The translations under genes were made by a program, and so were the position numbers. 64,000 nt of DNA from Mycobacterium conspicuum (GTDB lineage Bacteria; Actinomycetota; Actinomycetes; Mycobacteriales; Mycobacteriaceae), in contig NZ_AP022613.1 in assembly GCF_010730195.1 (NCBI RefSeq), positions 3,224,001-3,288,000 on the forward strand, given 5' to 3'. The stretch's first letter is position 1, and every line of letters starts with the position of its first letter. The notes under the pieces are model-generated. The model ran no database searches. It was not told the DNA's origin and saw only the letters and a list, made by a program, of their open reading frames with translations. This document shows, in pieces, positions 1 to 8,014 of this stretch.

Positions 1-241
1 CGCGTAACTGGTCGACGGCCTCGTGTGCGGTGATTGTCGTGAACCAGCCGGTGACGTTCCCGATCGTGTTCAGCGCGTTCTGGGTCACGTAATCCGAGCG
101 GCTGGCCTTGAGCCACGCCGATTGGACCGCATCGTCGGCATCCTCCACCGAGCCGAGTAGGTGAAAGGCGACCGACCGCAGATGTGGTCGGTCGGCGTCG
201 AATCGCTGCGCGAGGTCCGCGAGATCCCGAATTGCGCTCAC
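1..241 (-). CDS. ECF RNA polymerase sigma factor, N-terminal part (cut by window edge)
   Basis: Reading the minus strand from a GTG at 241 gives 80 residues before the window ends. They contain the sigma-70 region 2 pattern of ECF factors: RPHLRSVAFHLLGSVEDADD, then AVQSAWLK and a GWFTTITAHEAVD stretch. This resembles the SigJ/ECF41-like group, where region 2 binds core RNA polymerase and the -10 element. An AAAGG ribosome-binding site lies about seven bases before the GTG. The gene is divergent from a DoxX-like membrane gene at 386, so positions 242-385 probably carry promoters for both. The C-terminal half, including region 4 and any SnoaL-like extension, lies outside the window, so the subgroup cannot be fixed. 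Confidence 0.8.
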   Translation of the reverse strand, partial: MSAIRDLADLAQRFDADRPHLRSVAFHLLGSVEDADDAVQSAWLKASRSDYVTQNALNTIGNVTGWFTTITAHEAVDQLR

Positions 242-385
242 GGGTCACCTTTTCTGCGTGGGAGTCGTCAAGTAGATGACCGCATCCATCGAACTCTCTG
301 TCCCCAAGGAGATCTGCACATGACCCTACCGAGACGATACCGGTTGCACGGCAACGCATTGACCGCGGCGACACGGGCCTGACCC

Positions 386-736
386 ATGGGCACCGCATAC
401 ACCGCGATCACGTTGACCACCGCGCTCGTCACCGCCGGAATCGCCGTGGCCGACTTCATTCCCGCCCGCTTCGTGCTGGCCAACTCGGCGGAGGTCGGGG
501 TGCCGCGTTCGTGGCTGCCGGCGTTGGGGGCGGCAAAGCTCGCCGGGGCCGCCGGCCTGCTCGTCGGCCTGGCGGGCGTGCGGCCGTTGGGAATCGCGGC
601 CGCGACCGGGCTGGTGTTGTTCTTCATCGGAGCGGTGCTGACGCACCTGAAGGCCCGGGTGCTGTACAACATCGCGTTTCCGGGCGGCTACCTGGTACTC
701 GCGGCCGCGTCGCTGGTGCTGGTGGTTGCGCACTGA
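386..736 (+). CDS. DoxX-like small membrane protein
   Basis: This 116-residue protein is almost entirely hydrophobic, with about four membrane spans. It has the DoxX-like layout: a charged break after the first helix (ADFIPARF), a small-residue-rich second helix (GAAKLAGAAGLLVGLAG), then two further helices. DoxX-like proteins are membrane proteins of poorly defined function, some linked to redox stress. It starts about 145 bp from the divergent ECF sigma factor start, a context often seen for ECF-controlled membrane genes. Its 3' end converges on the NTF2-like gene that ends at 743. The ATG at 386 has no strong ribosome-binding site, so the start is uncertain by a few codons. Confidence 0.65.
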   Translation: MGTAYTAITLTTALVTAGIAVADFIPARFVLANSAEVGVPRSWLPALGAAKLAGAAGLLVGLAGVRPLGIAAATGLVLFFIGAVLTHLKARVLYNIAFPGGYLVLAAASLVLVVAH

Positions 737-742
737 GCCAGA

Positions 743-1543
743 TCAGGCGGGAAAGTAGCGGAGCCGGGTGATCGCGTTGCCCCGCCAGGCGACGTCGGCC
801 ATCACCACGGCGCGCCCGTGGGGCGAGTCGAGCGAGACCGCGACCGTGGGCCCCGCCCCGATCGCCTTACCCCAGCTCGCCCCGTTCAGCTGCTCGATCA
901 GCTCGGCCAGTTGCACCGGGTCGTTATCACCCAAAGTTATTGCGGCAGTTGATGATATCGCGCGCGCGGCGGCGCCCTTGTCTCCGCGCGTGACGGCACC
1001 CAGGAACTTGCCCACTAACTCCTTGTGCCGGGCACCCATTCGGCGAAAGCCGGCCAGGAAGCCCGCGGCGCCGTTGAGCCCCTGGTTTCCGAGCAGGTTT
1101 CGCGACAGTTGCAGGCCGGGCGCTATCGCCGCGGATCCGCTTCGCAGGAACTGCAGCATCATCGCCGGCAGTTCCCAGTACGCCCGCAGCTCGGCAATCC
1201 GCCACTCGCCGTTGGCTTCTCGGAGGTCATAGCGCAGGAACGCGGGGATGGACATCGTCACCGCCGGACCCATCGCGACTTCGAGGTCGAGGTCGCGTAG
1301 GACCACCGTGCCCAAGACGATGTCGAGATCTCGGCGAAACGTGATGTCGCGCGGGCCAATGAAGGTGTCGTAGAAGCGGTAGATCCGCTCGTATCCGACG
1401 TGCGGTCGCGAGCCGACCGGATCCTCGACCCGGGCGTCGGCGGTGAAGGCACCCACCCACCCGTCGCGGTCGTGCACCGCAACGGCCCGCGGCGATCGCT
1501 CGACGGCGGCGATCAGATGCGCCCGATCCAGTGGAACCACCAT
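743..1543 (-). CDS. Rv2042c-like protein with an NTF2/SnoaL-like domain
   Basis: A 266-residue protein of about the length of Rv2042c, which lies directly downstream of pncA in M. tuberculosis. Residues 1-125 look like an NTF2/SnoaL-like cone fold: an N-terminal helix (HLIAAVERSPRAVAVHDRDG), an AFTADARVEDPVGSRP strand and turn, and the closing strand GEWRIAELRAYWE. A hydrophobic linker follows, and residues 175-266 may form a second, degenerate NTF2-like unit (LVGKFLGAVTRGDKGAAARA onward). No catalytic role can be assigned. It starts 11 bp after the pncA stop, so the two genes are almost certainly co-transcribed. The start ATG at 1543 gives MVVPLDRAHL. Confidence 0.75.
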   Translation of the reverse strand: MVVPLDRAHLIAAVERSPRAVAVHDRDGWVGAFTADARVEDPVGSRPHVGYERIYRFYDTFIGPRDITFRRDLDIVLGTVVLRDLDLEVAMGPAVTMSIPAFLRYDLREANGEWRIAELRAYWELPAMMLQFLRSGSAAIAPGLQLSRNLLGNQGLNGAAGFLAGFRRMGARHKELVGKFLGAVTRGDKGAAARAISSTAAITLGDNDPVQLAELIEQLNGASWGKAIGAGPTVAVSLDSPHGRAVVMADVAWRGNAITRLRYFPA

Positions 1544-1554
1544 CGCGCCCCCGG

Positions 1555-2139
1555 CTATGGACCCGTGACCAAATCGACGCCCTCGCCCCGCATCTCCGCC
1601 AGCGCCGCCGCCAAGGGGGCGCCCGAGTCCACGGCTGCGGTCAGGTCCAGCAGCACCCGGGTGGCCAGCCCGGCGCGGGCCGCGTCCACCGCGGTGCGGC
1701 GCACGCAGTGGTCGGCGGCGATGCCGACGACATCGACCTGGTCGACCCCGCGCTGCCGCAACCAGTCGAGCAGCGCTGAGCCGTTCTCGTCGACGCCCTG
1801 GAAACCGCTGTAACCCGCGTCATAGGCGCCTTTGTGAAAGACCGCGTCGATCGGGCCGGTGTCGAGGGCGGGATGAAACTCGGCTCCGGCGGTGCCCGCG
1901 AGGCAATGCGGTGGCCAGGACGTCACATAGTCCGGATCGTCGGAAAAATGGTCACCCGGGTCGATGTGCCAGTCTTTGGTCGCCACGACGCGTTGGTAGC
2001 CCCCGGATTGCCGGGACGCTCGGGATTCTCGGGCCAGATGGTCGCCGATCGCCGCGGCCACCGCGCCACCGCCTGCCACCGCCAGCGCGCCGCCCTCGCA
2101 GAAGTCTTTTTGTACGTCGACGATGATCAACGCCCGCAC
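1555..2139 (-). CDS. pncA: Pyrazinamidase/nicotinamidase PncA
   Basis: Cysteine hydrolase that deamidates nicotinamide to nicotinate for NAD salvage and, in mycobacteria, activates the prodrug pyrazinamide. From the GTG at 2139 the protein is 194 residues and begins VRALIIVDVQ, matching known mycobacterial PncA starts. The catalytic triad is visible as Asp8, Lys103 (FHKGAY) and Cys145 (AADHCVRR). The metal ligands are Asp56, His58, His64 and His78 (KDWHIDPGDH and WPPH). Compared with the 186-residue M. tuberculosis enzyme there is an insertion of about seven residues around ARESRASRQSGGYQR, before the metal site. It is the first gene of a pair with the NTF2-like gene. Longer in-frame upstream translation exists but does not resemble PncA. 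Confidence 0.95.
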   Translation of the reverse strand: MRALIIVDVQKDFCEGGALAVAGGGAVAAAIGDHLARESRASRQSGGYQRVVATKDWHIDPGDHFSDDPDYVTSWPPHCLAGTAGAEFHPALDTGPIDAVFHKGAYDAGYSGFQGVDENGSALLDWLRQRGVDQVDVVGIAADHCVRRTAVDAARAGLATRVLLDLTAAVDSGAPLAAALAEMRGEGVDLVTGP

Positions 2140-2197
2140 TCGGTCCACCCTAGCGCCGCACGGTTTGTTTGCGGATCGGCCGGGTAAACAAGCAGCC

Positions 2198-3208
2198 ATG
2201 GTGCTTCGGAGAATCGCGCGACCCCTGTTGTCAGTGGCATTCATCGGCCAGGGAGTCAATTCACTGCTCAATCCCAAAGCGGCTGCGGAAGCCGCGGCGC
2301 CGGCCGTCGACGGCCTGCAGGCGCTCCCCGACCCGGTCGGCAGCAGCATTCCGAGCGACCCCGAGACGGTGGCGCGAATCACCGCCGCCGTTCAGGTCGG
2401 CGGCGGTCTGTTGCTGGCAACCGGAAAGCTGCCGCGTATCGCCTCGGCCGCGCTCGCGCTGACGGTGCTGCCGGCCAATCTCGGCACGCACACGTTCTGG
2501 AACGAACGCGATCCGGAGCTCAAGGCCCAGAAGCGCCAACAATTCCTCACCGACCTCAGCCTGGTGGGCGGGCTGTTGATCGCCTCGGCCGACACCGCGG
2601 GTAAGCCCTCGCTGGGATGGCGCGGCCGTCGGGCCGCGAAGCGGCTGTCCGAGCGGGTGTCCTCGGCGCTGCCCGGCTCCGACGACACGGATCTCGCCGA
2701 ACTCGGCGAGAAGATCGTGCACGGCCTGCAGGTCGGTGCCGAACGCGGCCGCGAACTGGCCAGCACCGCCGCCGAACGCAGCGCGCCGTACGCCGAAGCG
2801 GCGCTCGAACGCGGCCGCGAACTGGCCAGCACCGCCGCCGAACGCAGCGCGCCGTACGCCGAAGCGGCGCTCGAACGCGGCCGCGAGCTGGCCAGCACCG
2901 CCGCCGACCGGGGCGCCCCGTTGGCCAAAAAGGCCCGCAAACGCGGCGAGGAACTCGTCAGCACCGCGGCCGAAAGGGGCGCACCGCTGGCCGACAAGGC
3001 GCGCAAGCGCGGCGAGGAACTCGCCAGCACCGCCGCCGAAAGAAGCGCGCCGCTGGCGAAGAAGGCCGCCAAGAAAGCGGAGAAGTCCCGCAAGCGCGCC
3101 GAAAAGCTGGCCGCCAAGGCCCGCGAGCGCGGATTCGAGCTGGTTGATACCGCCCGCGAGCGAGTCAGCGACGAGGTCAACCCTCCCCTTCGTCGGCGCT
3201 TCGCGTAG
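2198..3208 (+). CDS. DoxX-like membrane protein with a 22-residue repeat tail
   Basis: About 336 residues from the ATG at 2198. Residues 1-155 form a DoxX-type membrane domain (RRIARPLLSVAFIGQGVNSL, then VQVGGGLLLATGKLPRIASA). From about residue 180 the protein becomes a charged Ala/Arg/Glu/Lys helix made of 22-residue repeats of the type ERGRELASTAAERSAPYAEA, five full copies and one decayed copy. Later copies become lysine-rich (AKKAAKKAEKSRKRAEK), resembling the basic tails of nucleoid- or surface-binding mycobacterial proteins such as HbhA; that comparison is only of composition. The 3' end overlaps the convergent gluconokinase gene by 32 bp. The function is unknown. The ATG lacks a clear ribosome-binding site and a GTG follows directly. 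Confidence 0.7.
   Translation: MVLRRIARPLLSVAFIGQGVNSLLNPKAAAEAAAPAVDGLQALPDPVGSSIPSDPETVARITAAVQVGGGLLLATGKLPRIASAALALTVLPANLGTHTFWNERDPELKAQKRQQFLTDLSLVGGLLIASADTAGKPSLGWRGRRAAKRLSERVSSALPGSDDTDLAELGEKIVHGLQVGAERGRELASTAAERSAPYAEAALERGRELASTAAERSAPYAEAALERGRELASTAADRGAPLAKKARKRGEELVSTAAERGAPLADKARKRGEELASTAAERSAPLAKKAAKKAEKSRKRAEKLAAKARERGFELVDTARERVSDEVNPPLRRRFA
2741..3070 (+). repeat. 66-bp in-frame tandem repeats inside the DoxX-like gene
   Basis: Five consecutive 66-bp units begin at 2741, 2807, 2873, 2939 and 3005. Each encodes 22 residues with the core ELASTAAERSAP. Units 1 and 2 are identical in DNA, unit 3 starts like them and then diverges, and units 4 and 5 carry KRGEEL in place of ERGREL. 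The identical copies point to recent expansion by slippage or unequal recombination, so the copy number may vary between strains. Confidence 0.9.
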
Positions 3209-3701
3209 TTGCCGCCAGGAACGCGTCGATCACATGACGAGGTTCTTGGACTTCGTCCAGATCTATGACGACCCCGCGCTCGTCGGCGCCGAGCGGCTCC
3301 AACGCGTCGAATTGTGATCGCAGCAGCGTGGCCGGCATGAAATGGTCGGTCCTGGCGGCCAATCGGTGGCCGATCAGTTCCGGTGATCCGTTCAGGTTGA
3401 GGAAAAGCACCGTCGGGCAATGTGAGCGCAGCTGATTTCGGTAGTTGCGCTTAAGCGCCGAACAGGCCACCACGCCGCCGTCGCGGTGACCGGCCAGCCA
3501 CTCGCCGACCTTGCGCAGCCAGGGACGGCGGTCATCGTCGGTGAGGGGTTCACCGGCGCGCATTTTGGCGATGTTGGTGGGCGAGTGCATGGTGTCGGCA
3601 TCGACGAAGGGCACGCGCAACCGTTGTGCCAGTGCGGAACCCACCGTCGACTTGCCCGATCCGGACACACCCATCACCACGATCGGGGGCGCCGCGCTCA
3701 T
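3177..3701 (-). CDS. gntK: Gluconokinase (GntK type)
   Basis: A 174-residue P-loop kinase predicted to phosphorylate gluconate to 6-phosphogluconate. The Walker A motif is GVSGSGKST near residue 11. It is followed by the GntK signatures FVDADTMHSPTNIAKM and GEPLTDDDRRPWL, then ACSALKRNYRNQL and a HFMPATLLRSQFDALEPL segment. Length matches the family. The ATG at 3701 overlaps the stop of the upstream 675-residue gene (ATGA), so the two are translationally coupled; an earlier in-frame ATG at 3719 is possible but less likely. Its 3' end overlaps the convergent DoxX-like gene by 32 bp. Whether the kinase-like neighbour acts in the same pathway cannot be told. Confidence 0.88.
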   Translation of the reverse strand: MSAAPPIVVMGVSGSGKSTVGSALAQRLRVPFVDADTMHSPTNIAKMRAGEPLTDDDRRPWLRKVGEWLAGHRDGGVVACSALKRNYRNQLRSHCPTVLFLNLNGSPELIGHRLAARTDHFMPATLLRSQFDALEPLGADERGVVIDLDEVQEPRHVIDAFLAATTRSADEGEG

Positions 3702-5725
3702 GTCTGGTTGCGGTTCCATTCCATCCAGCCGACGCCGGTGCGGCCGTCCGCGGTGGTGACACTGACCCACGCGCGCGGGAACTGGCTCACCCGCCCGTCG
3801 GGGGCGGTCAAGCTGACCGGCGCCTGGCCGCGCACCTCGACGTCACCGGTGATCGCGCCCGGCTCCAGACTCAATGTCGCGCTCAGCGGTAACCCGTTGT
3901 CGCCGAACGCTTCCCCGCTATTCGCCGCTTCCAGCTCGATGACCGAGCCGTCGCGACCCTGGACGTAGCCCACGCTGACGGGGGGAATGCCCGGAATCCG
4001 GATGTTGACGCCGTGCAGGTGGGTGCCGTCGTCGAGGTGCACTGCGCTCCACATCCAGTCCATGCCCCACCAGTCGCGCACCCCCCACGAGTGATCACGT
4101 TGTCCTGGAACGGAATTCACTTGGTAGCTGGTGTCGCCGATGGTCACGGTGCCGGACACCGTGCAGGGGATCTCGTAACGTGTGGTCAGCCGATACATGT
4201 ACGGCGTCCCGTCGGTGGCCCATTGCAGGTTCATCGTCATCTCGACCGGTGTCCCGGGCTCGCCGCGCAGCAAGGCCGCCGGGTCGGGGTAAGCCTGAGC
4301 GCGCCCCCGCAGGTCGACGCGATAGGTCTGCAGCGGCACGCTCGCGGAGTGCCCGAGTTCGAACGCGTCGGTGTGCAAAGTCCACGCGTCGGGGTTTTCC
4401 GGGGCCAGCGGAACTTCGCAGTCCACGATCGCGACGGTCGGCAGGTCGGGCCCGCACAGCAGCGCGTGCACCCACGCCGTCTGCTGGTTCGCCACCAGGC
4501 CCAGGCGGAACCAGCCGCCCAATCCCTGTGCGGTGTCGGCGAAGTCGGCATACCAGCTCTCGCTCCACAACGGTTCGGCCGTCGCGGTATGCGCGAGTTC
4601 ATCTTCGGCGGAGGGCCGCAGCGGTTCGGAGGACTCCGCGCTGGGTAAGCCCGCCAAAGCGTCGGTATCCAGGACATGGTCGCAATGCCGTTGCAGCATC
4701 GTCATGAACATCCGGTCGCCTCGTTCGGTGCGCTCCACCAGCATCGACGAGACGATCGCCATCATCACGCCGAAAAAGGTTTGTCGGCGGACACCTTCGC
4801 GGACGTCGGCCAGGCCGATCGGCGCCCCGGCCCCCAGCGCCTGGTGATAGGCCGACAGCAGCGCGTCGTAGTGCTCGCGCCGATCCTGCGCCGGCAGCGC
4901 GGTGCCGAGAAAATAGGCCAGGTCGGTCATGGCCGGACCCCAGGACACGGTCTGCCAGTCGACCACCGTCAACGCGCGGTCGGCTTCGGCGGTGCCGAAC
5001 AGCATGTTGTCCAGCCGATAGTCGCCGTGCACCAGGCCCCGCAGCTGCCCCGCTTCGGCCTCGACGTATCGGTCGAAAGCACCCACCAGTCGCTCGCACA
5101 CCAGCCGGTGCTCCGGCGCGATCTGCTCGCCGTAGCGGTCGACGAAGCCGGCGTACAGCGGGGTGACCATCGCCTGATTCAGCGGTGATTCACGATTGAG
5201 CCACGCCGCGTCGGCCAGCGCGGCGTCGCCGAGCAGCGGGCCGTGCAGCCGGCCCAGCTCGACGACGGCGAGCATGGCCTGTTCTGTTGTGGCACCGGCG
5301 ATTTCGTCGCCGACGACCGCCGGTCCGGCGTCGCCGAGCAACAGATCGAAAACCCCGGTCGTGGTGTCGACCGCGGCGTGGTAACACGGCGCGATCGGGC
5401 CCGCCTGCGATCGGGTCAGGCCCGGCGCGATGTCGCGATAGAAGCACACCTCGCGCTCGTAAAGACCCAGAGCCAATCCGGTCTGCCGGCTCACCGGATC
5501 GGTCGCCGCGACCTTGAGCACCACCGAATGCGGCCCCGCGGAGCCGTCGTCGGCATAGTTCAGCGTCACGCGATAGCACTCGCTCATTTGGCCGGTGCCG
5601 ATGCGCTCCACGGCGAAATCGGTGACGACTCCGGCACCGATCCTGTCGGACAGCCAGGATGCGGTGAGGTCCTCGGGTCGTTCCAGTACTTGGTCACCCT
5701 GCTCGGTGTCGGCATGCATGGGCAT
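3698..5725 (-). CDS. Aminoglycoside-phosphotransferase-like domain fused to a DUF7064/7065-type C-terminal domain
   Basis: A 675-residue two-part protein. Residues about 20-360 follow the APH/choline-kinase-like fold: a glycine-poor loop (IGTGQMSECYRVTL), the catalytic loop LVHGDYRLDNMLFG, and the metal-binding segment VVDWQTVSWGPAMTDLAYFL. The substrate is unknown. Residues about 385-675 are a beta-rich domain with WGVRDWWGMDWMWSAVHLDD and HGVNIRIPGIPPVSVGYVQG; it resembles the DUF7064/DUF7065 pair found near lipid or steroid genes in actinobacteria (recalled, not searched). It begins 12 bp after the lipT stop and is coupled to gntK by a 4-bp overlap, giving a lipT-kinase-gntK unit. The fusion of a kinase fold to this domain is unusual. 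Confidence 0.7.
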   Translation of the reverse strand: MPMHADTEQGDQVLERPEDLTASWLSDRIGAGVVTDFAVERIGTGQMSECYRVTLNYADDGSAGPHSVVLKVAATDPVSRQTGLALGLYEREVCFYRDIAPGLTRSQAGPIAPCYHAAVDTTTGVFDLLLGDAGPAVVGDEIAGATTEQAMLAVVELGRLHGPLLGDAALADAAWLNRESPLNQAMVTPLYAGFVDRYGEQIAPEHRLVCERLVGAFDRYVEAEAGQLRGLVHGDYRLDNMLFGTAEADRALTVVDWQTVSWGPAMTDLAYFLGTALPAQDRREHYDALLSAYHQALGAGAPIGLADVREGVRRQTFFGVMMAIVSSMLVERTERGDRMFMTMLQRHCDHVLDTDALAGLPSAESSEPLRPSAEDELAHTATAEPLWSESWYADFADTAQGLGGWFRLGLVANQQTAWVHALLCGPDLPTVAIVDCEVPLAPENPDAWTLHTDAFELGHSASVPLQTYRVDLRGRAQAYPDPAALLRGEPGTPVEMTMNLQWATDGTPYMYRLTTRYEIPCTVSGTVTIGDTSYQVNSVPGQRDHSWGVRDWWGMDWMWSAVHLDDGTHLHGVNIRIPGIPPVSVGYVQGRDGSVIELEAANSGEAFGDNGLPLSATLSLEPGAITGDVEVRGQAPVSLTAPDGRVSQFPRAWVSVTTADGRTGVGWMEWNRNQT

Positions 5726-5737
5726 CAGCGTGCCAGG

Positions 5738-7243
5738 TCACTGCGCCAGGGAGAAGCCGTCCCAGGCCATCCGGCGGTCCGCATGCGGATCGAACTCGAT
5801 CCGGCACTTGCTGTCAAAGACCAGCACGGCGCGGTCGTCGGTGGTGTAGCGCGGCCAGTCGTCGCCCGGCACGCCGGTGCGGCTGAATGACCGCCAACGC
5901 CGTTGTACCTGGTTGCTGACCCGCAGCGCGGCGCGCCGATCGGCCGCGGCGGTCAGCAACGCGCCGAACCTGGTCCGATAGAAGTCGAACACGGCCAGCA
6001 ACTCGGTGGCATGGGTGGCGCCGAAACCCGACCAGCGCAGGGTCCGGGGGGCGTAGTCGTATCGATACAGGTAGGTCGGCGCATAGGCGCTGTGCGCCTC
6101 GGCGATCTGCCAGGCCGCCGAGCTGAACGCGAAGTCGCCGCCGAGCTGGATGCACGCCGACGACGCGGGGTAATTCGGGTAGGCCGCGGTAATGCGTTCC
6201 CGGGCAGCCGGTTCCGTGTCGGCCAGCAGCTCCTCGACCATCGCTTGGTTGGTCGGCAGCATGGTGAGGAAGCGGGTGAACAACCGGCCCTCGTCGGCGT
6301 TGGTGCCCACGATCAGCGGCAGCCGATGCGCGCGACCGCTGCGCATCGCCTCGATGGGATCCAGCGGCAGCATGTCGTCGCCGGTGACCGGGCCGATGGG
6401 GAAGGCGCCCAGCCGCTCCTGCATGCCCTGGTCGATCAGGCGTTGTTGAGCTGCTATCAACTCGGCCGCCGACGCCCGCAGCAGCGCACCGGCGGCGTCC
6501 TGGCTGCGGGCGCCGAGCAGCCGGGCGAAGCGCGTCGCGAACTCGGCGGCAACCTCTTTCGACCGCACCAGGCCCGACGCGGGGCTTTCCGAGATCGCGC
6601 GGGCGAACAGGCCTTCGGCCGCGGGCACCGCCAACAGCGTGGCCGTGATGCACGCGCCCGCGCTCTCGCCGAAGATGGTCACATTGCCTGGGTCACCGCC
6701 GAATTGGCCGATGTTGTCTCGGACCCACTGCAACGCCAGCACCAGATCGCGCAGGTACAGGTTGCTGTCGATGGTGATATCCGCGCTGGACAGCGACGAC
6801 AGGTCCACACACCCGAGCACCCCGAGCCGGTAGTTGACCGATACGTATACGCAACCCCGGCGGGCCAGCGCGGCGCCGTCATACAGCGGGGTCGCCGAGC
6901 TGCCCATGAAATATCCGCCGCCGTGGATGAAGACCATCACCGGCAGCGGTTCCTCGCTGGGCTGTTCGGGGGTGACCACGTTGAGCGTCAGACAGTCTTC
7001 GCTCATCGGCTGGTACCGGCCGACACCGACGAGGGTGTACCGGCGTTGTTGGGGCGCGCAGTTGGTGAAGCCATGGCAGTGCCGCACCCCCGACCAAGGC
7101 TGGGCGGGCAGCGGCGCGCGAAACCGCAGCCGCCCCACGGGCGCCTGGGCGTAAGGGATGGATCGCCAGCGGTTGACGCCGTCGCGCGTGAAGCCCTCGA
7201 CGGTGCCGGCGGTGGTGTGCGCGCGGACAATGCGCTCATGCAT
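5738..7243 (-). CDS. lipT: Type B carboxylesterase LipT
   Basis: A 501-residue serine esterase of the carboxylesterase type B family; M. tuberculosis LipT (Rv2045c) has about the same length and the same neighbour lppI. Visible features are the oxyanion-hole motif HGGGYFMGS, the nucleophile elbow FGESAGACITATLL, the acidic residue region GTNADEGRLF, and the catalytic histidine region GFGATHATELL. EDCLTLNV is the second family signature. No signal peptide is seen. It is the first gene of the lipT-kinase-gntK unit and is divergent from lppI, with 78 bp between the starts. The substrate is unknown; acyl esters are expected for the family. Confidence 0.9.
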   Translation of the reverse strand: MHERIVRAHTTAGTVEGFTRDGVNRWRSIPYAQAPVGRLRFRAPLPAQPWSGVRHCHGFTNCAPQQRRYTLVGVGRYQPMSEDCLTLNVVTPEQPSEEPLPVMVFIHGGGYFMGSSATPLYDGAALARRGCVYVSVNYRLGVLGCVDLSSLSSADITIDSNLYLRDLVLALQWVRDNIGQFGGDPGNVTIFGESAGACITATLLAVPAAEGLFARAISESPASGLVRSKEVAAEFATRFARLLGARSQDAAGALLRASAAELIAAQQRLIDQGMQERLGAFPIGPVTGDDMLPLDPIEAMRSGRAHRLPLIVGTNADEGRLFTRFLTMLPTNQAMVEELLADTEPAARERITAAYPNYPASSACIQLGGDFAFSSAAWQIAEAHSAYAPTYLYRYDYAPRTLRWSGFGATHATELLAVFDFYRTRFGALLTAAADRRAALRVSNQVQRRWRSFSRTGVPGDDWPRYTTDDRAVLVFDSKCRIEFDPHADRRMAWDGFSLAQ

Positions 7244-7321
7244 ACGCCGACGGTAACCGACACTATGGATCTTGGCCGCGCGGAGCGCGGATTTCCGGGC
7301 AGTGGCGGTTAGCCTGGCGAG

Positions 7322-8014
7322 ATGCGGATCACCATCCTGGTCGCAGGGCCTGTCCTGCTTGCAGGGCTGGTCGCCGCGTGCTCAACCGCGGGCGATAACC
7401 ACTCGGAGCAGACGTCCACCGTCAGCCCGACAACCACCGCCCCGTCGGGCGGCAAACCACCGGCCGCGTCGAGCGCGCCGGCTGTGCCTAATCGCGGAGC
7501 CGCGATGTCCGACGTCATCGCCTGGATCGAGGCAGCTCGTCCGGCGGATCCGGGCCGCTATCACACCGCGGCGCGCGAGGGCGCGACCACGACCCTCGGC
7601 GCCGACATCGCGTTCACCGCCCAGGCGGGCAAAGTTACCTGCATGACCGACTCCAAGCACACGGCCGGCGCGCTGGCGTGTCTGGTCACGCTGACCAATC
7701 CCCCGCCCCCGCCCGCGACGGCCTACGGCGAATGGAAGGGCGGCTGGGTCGACTTCGATGGAACGAACCTGCAGGTGGGGTCGGCCCGCGCCGATCCGGG
7801 CCCGTTCATCAACGGCAACGGGCCCGAGTTGGCGAACGGTGACTCGCTGTCATTCGGCGACTACCGTTGCCGCGCCGATCAATCCGGCCTGTTCTGTGTG
7901 AACTATGCGCACCAGTCGGCGGCACGGTTCAGCCCCGACGGCGTCCAGCCGTTCGGCTGCCTGAAGTCGGTGCCACCGCCCGATGGTGTGGGAATCGCGT
8001 TCAACTGCTCATGA
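7322..8014 (+). CDS. lppI: Lipoprotein LppI
   Basis: A 230-residue predicted lipoprotein. The N-terminus MRITILVAGPVLLAGLVAAC is a signal peptide ending in a lipobox with Cys20. A Ser/Thr/Pro-rich linker follows (to about residue 58) and then a compact domain of about 170 residues with cysteine-containing segments (KVTCMTDS, ALACLVTL, DYRCRADQSGLFCVNY, FGCLKSV, AFNCS). The even number of cysteines suggests disulfides outside the membrane. Position and lipT neighbour match Rv2046 (lppI). Its last 14 bp overlap the convergent SDR gene ending at 8001. The function is unknown. Confidence 0.88.
   Translation: MRITILVAGPVLLAGLVAACSTAGDNHSEQTSTVSPTTTAPSGGKPPAASSAPAVPNRGAAMSDVIAWIEAARPADPGRYHTAAREGATTTLGADIAFTAQAGKVTCMTDSKHTAGALACLVTLTNPPPPPATAYGEWKGGWVDFDGTNLQVGSARADPGPFINGNGPELANGDSLSFGDYRCRADQSGLFCVNYAHQSAARFSPDGVQPFGCLKSVPPPDGVGIAFNCS

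Noticed and set aside
2140..2382. Extended PncA reading frame
   Set aside because: The 81 extra residues have no resemblance to PncA. The GTG at 2139 gives the known start VRALIIVDVQ.
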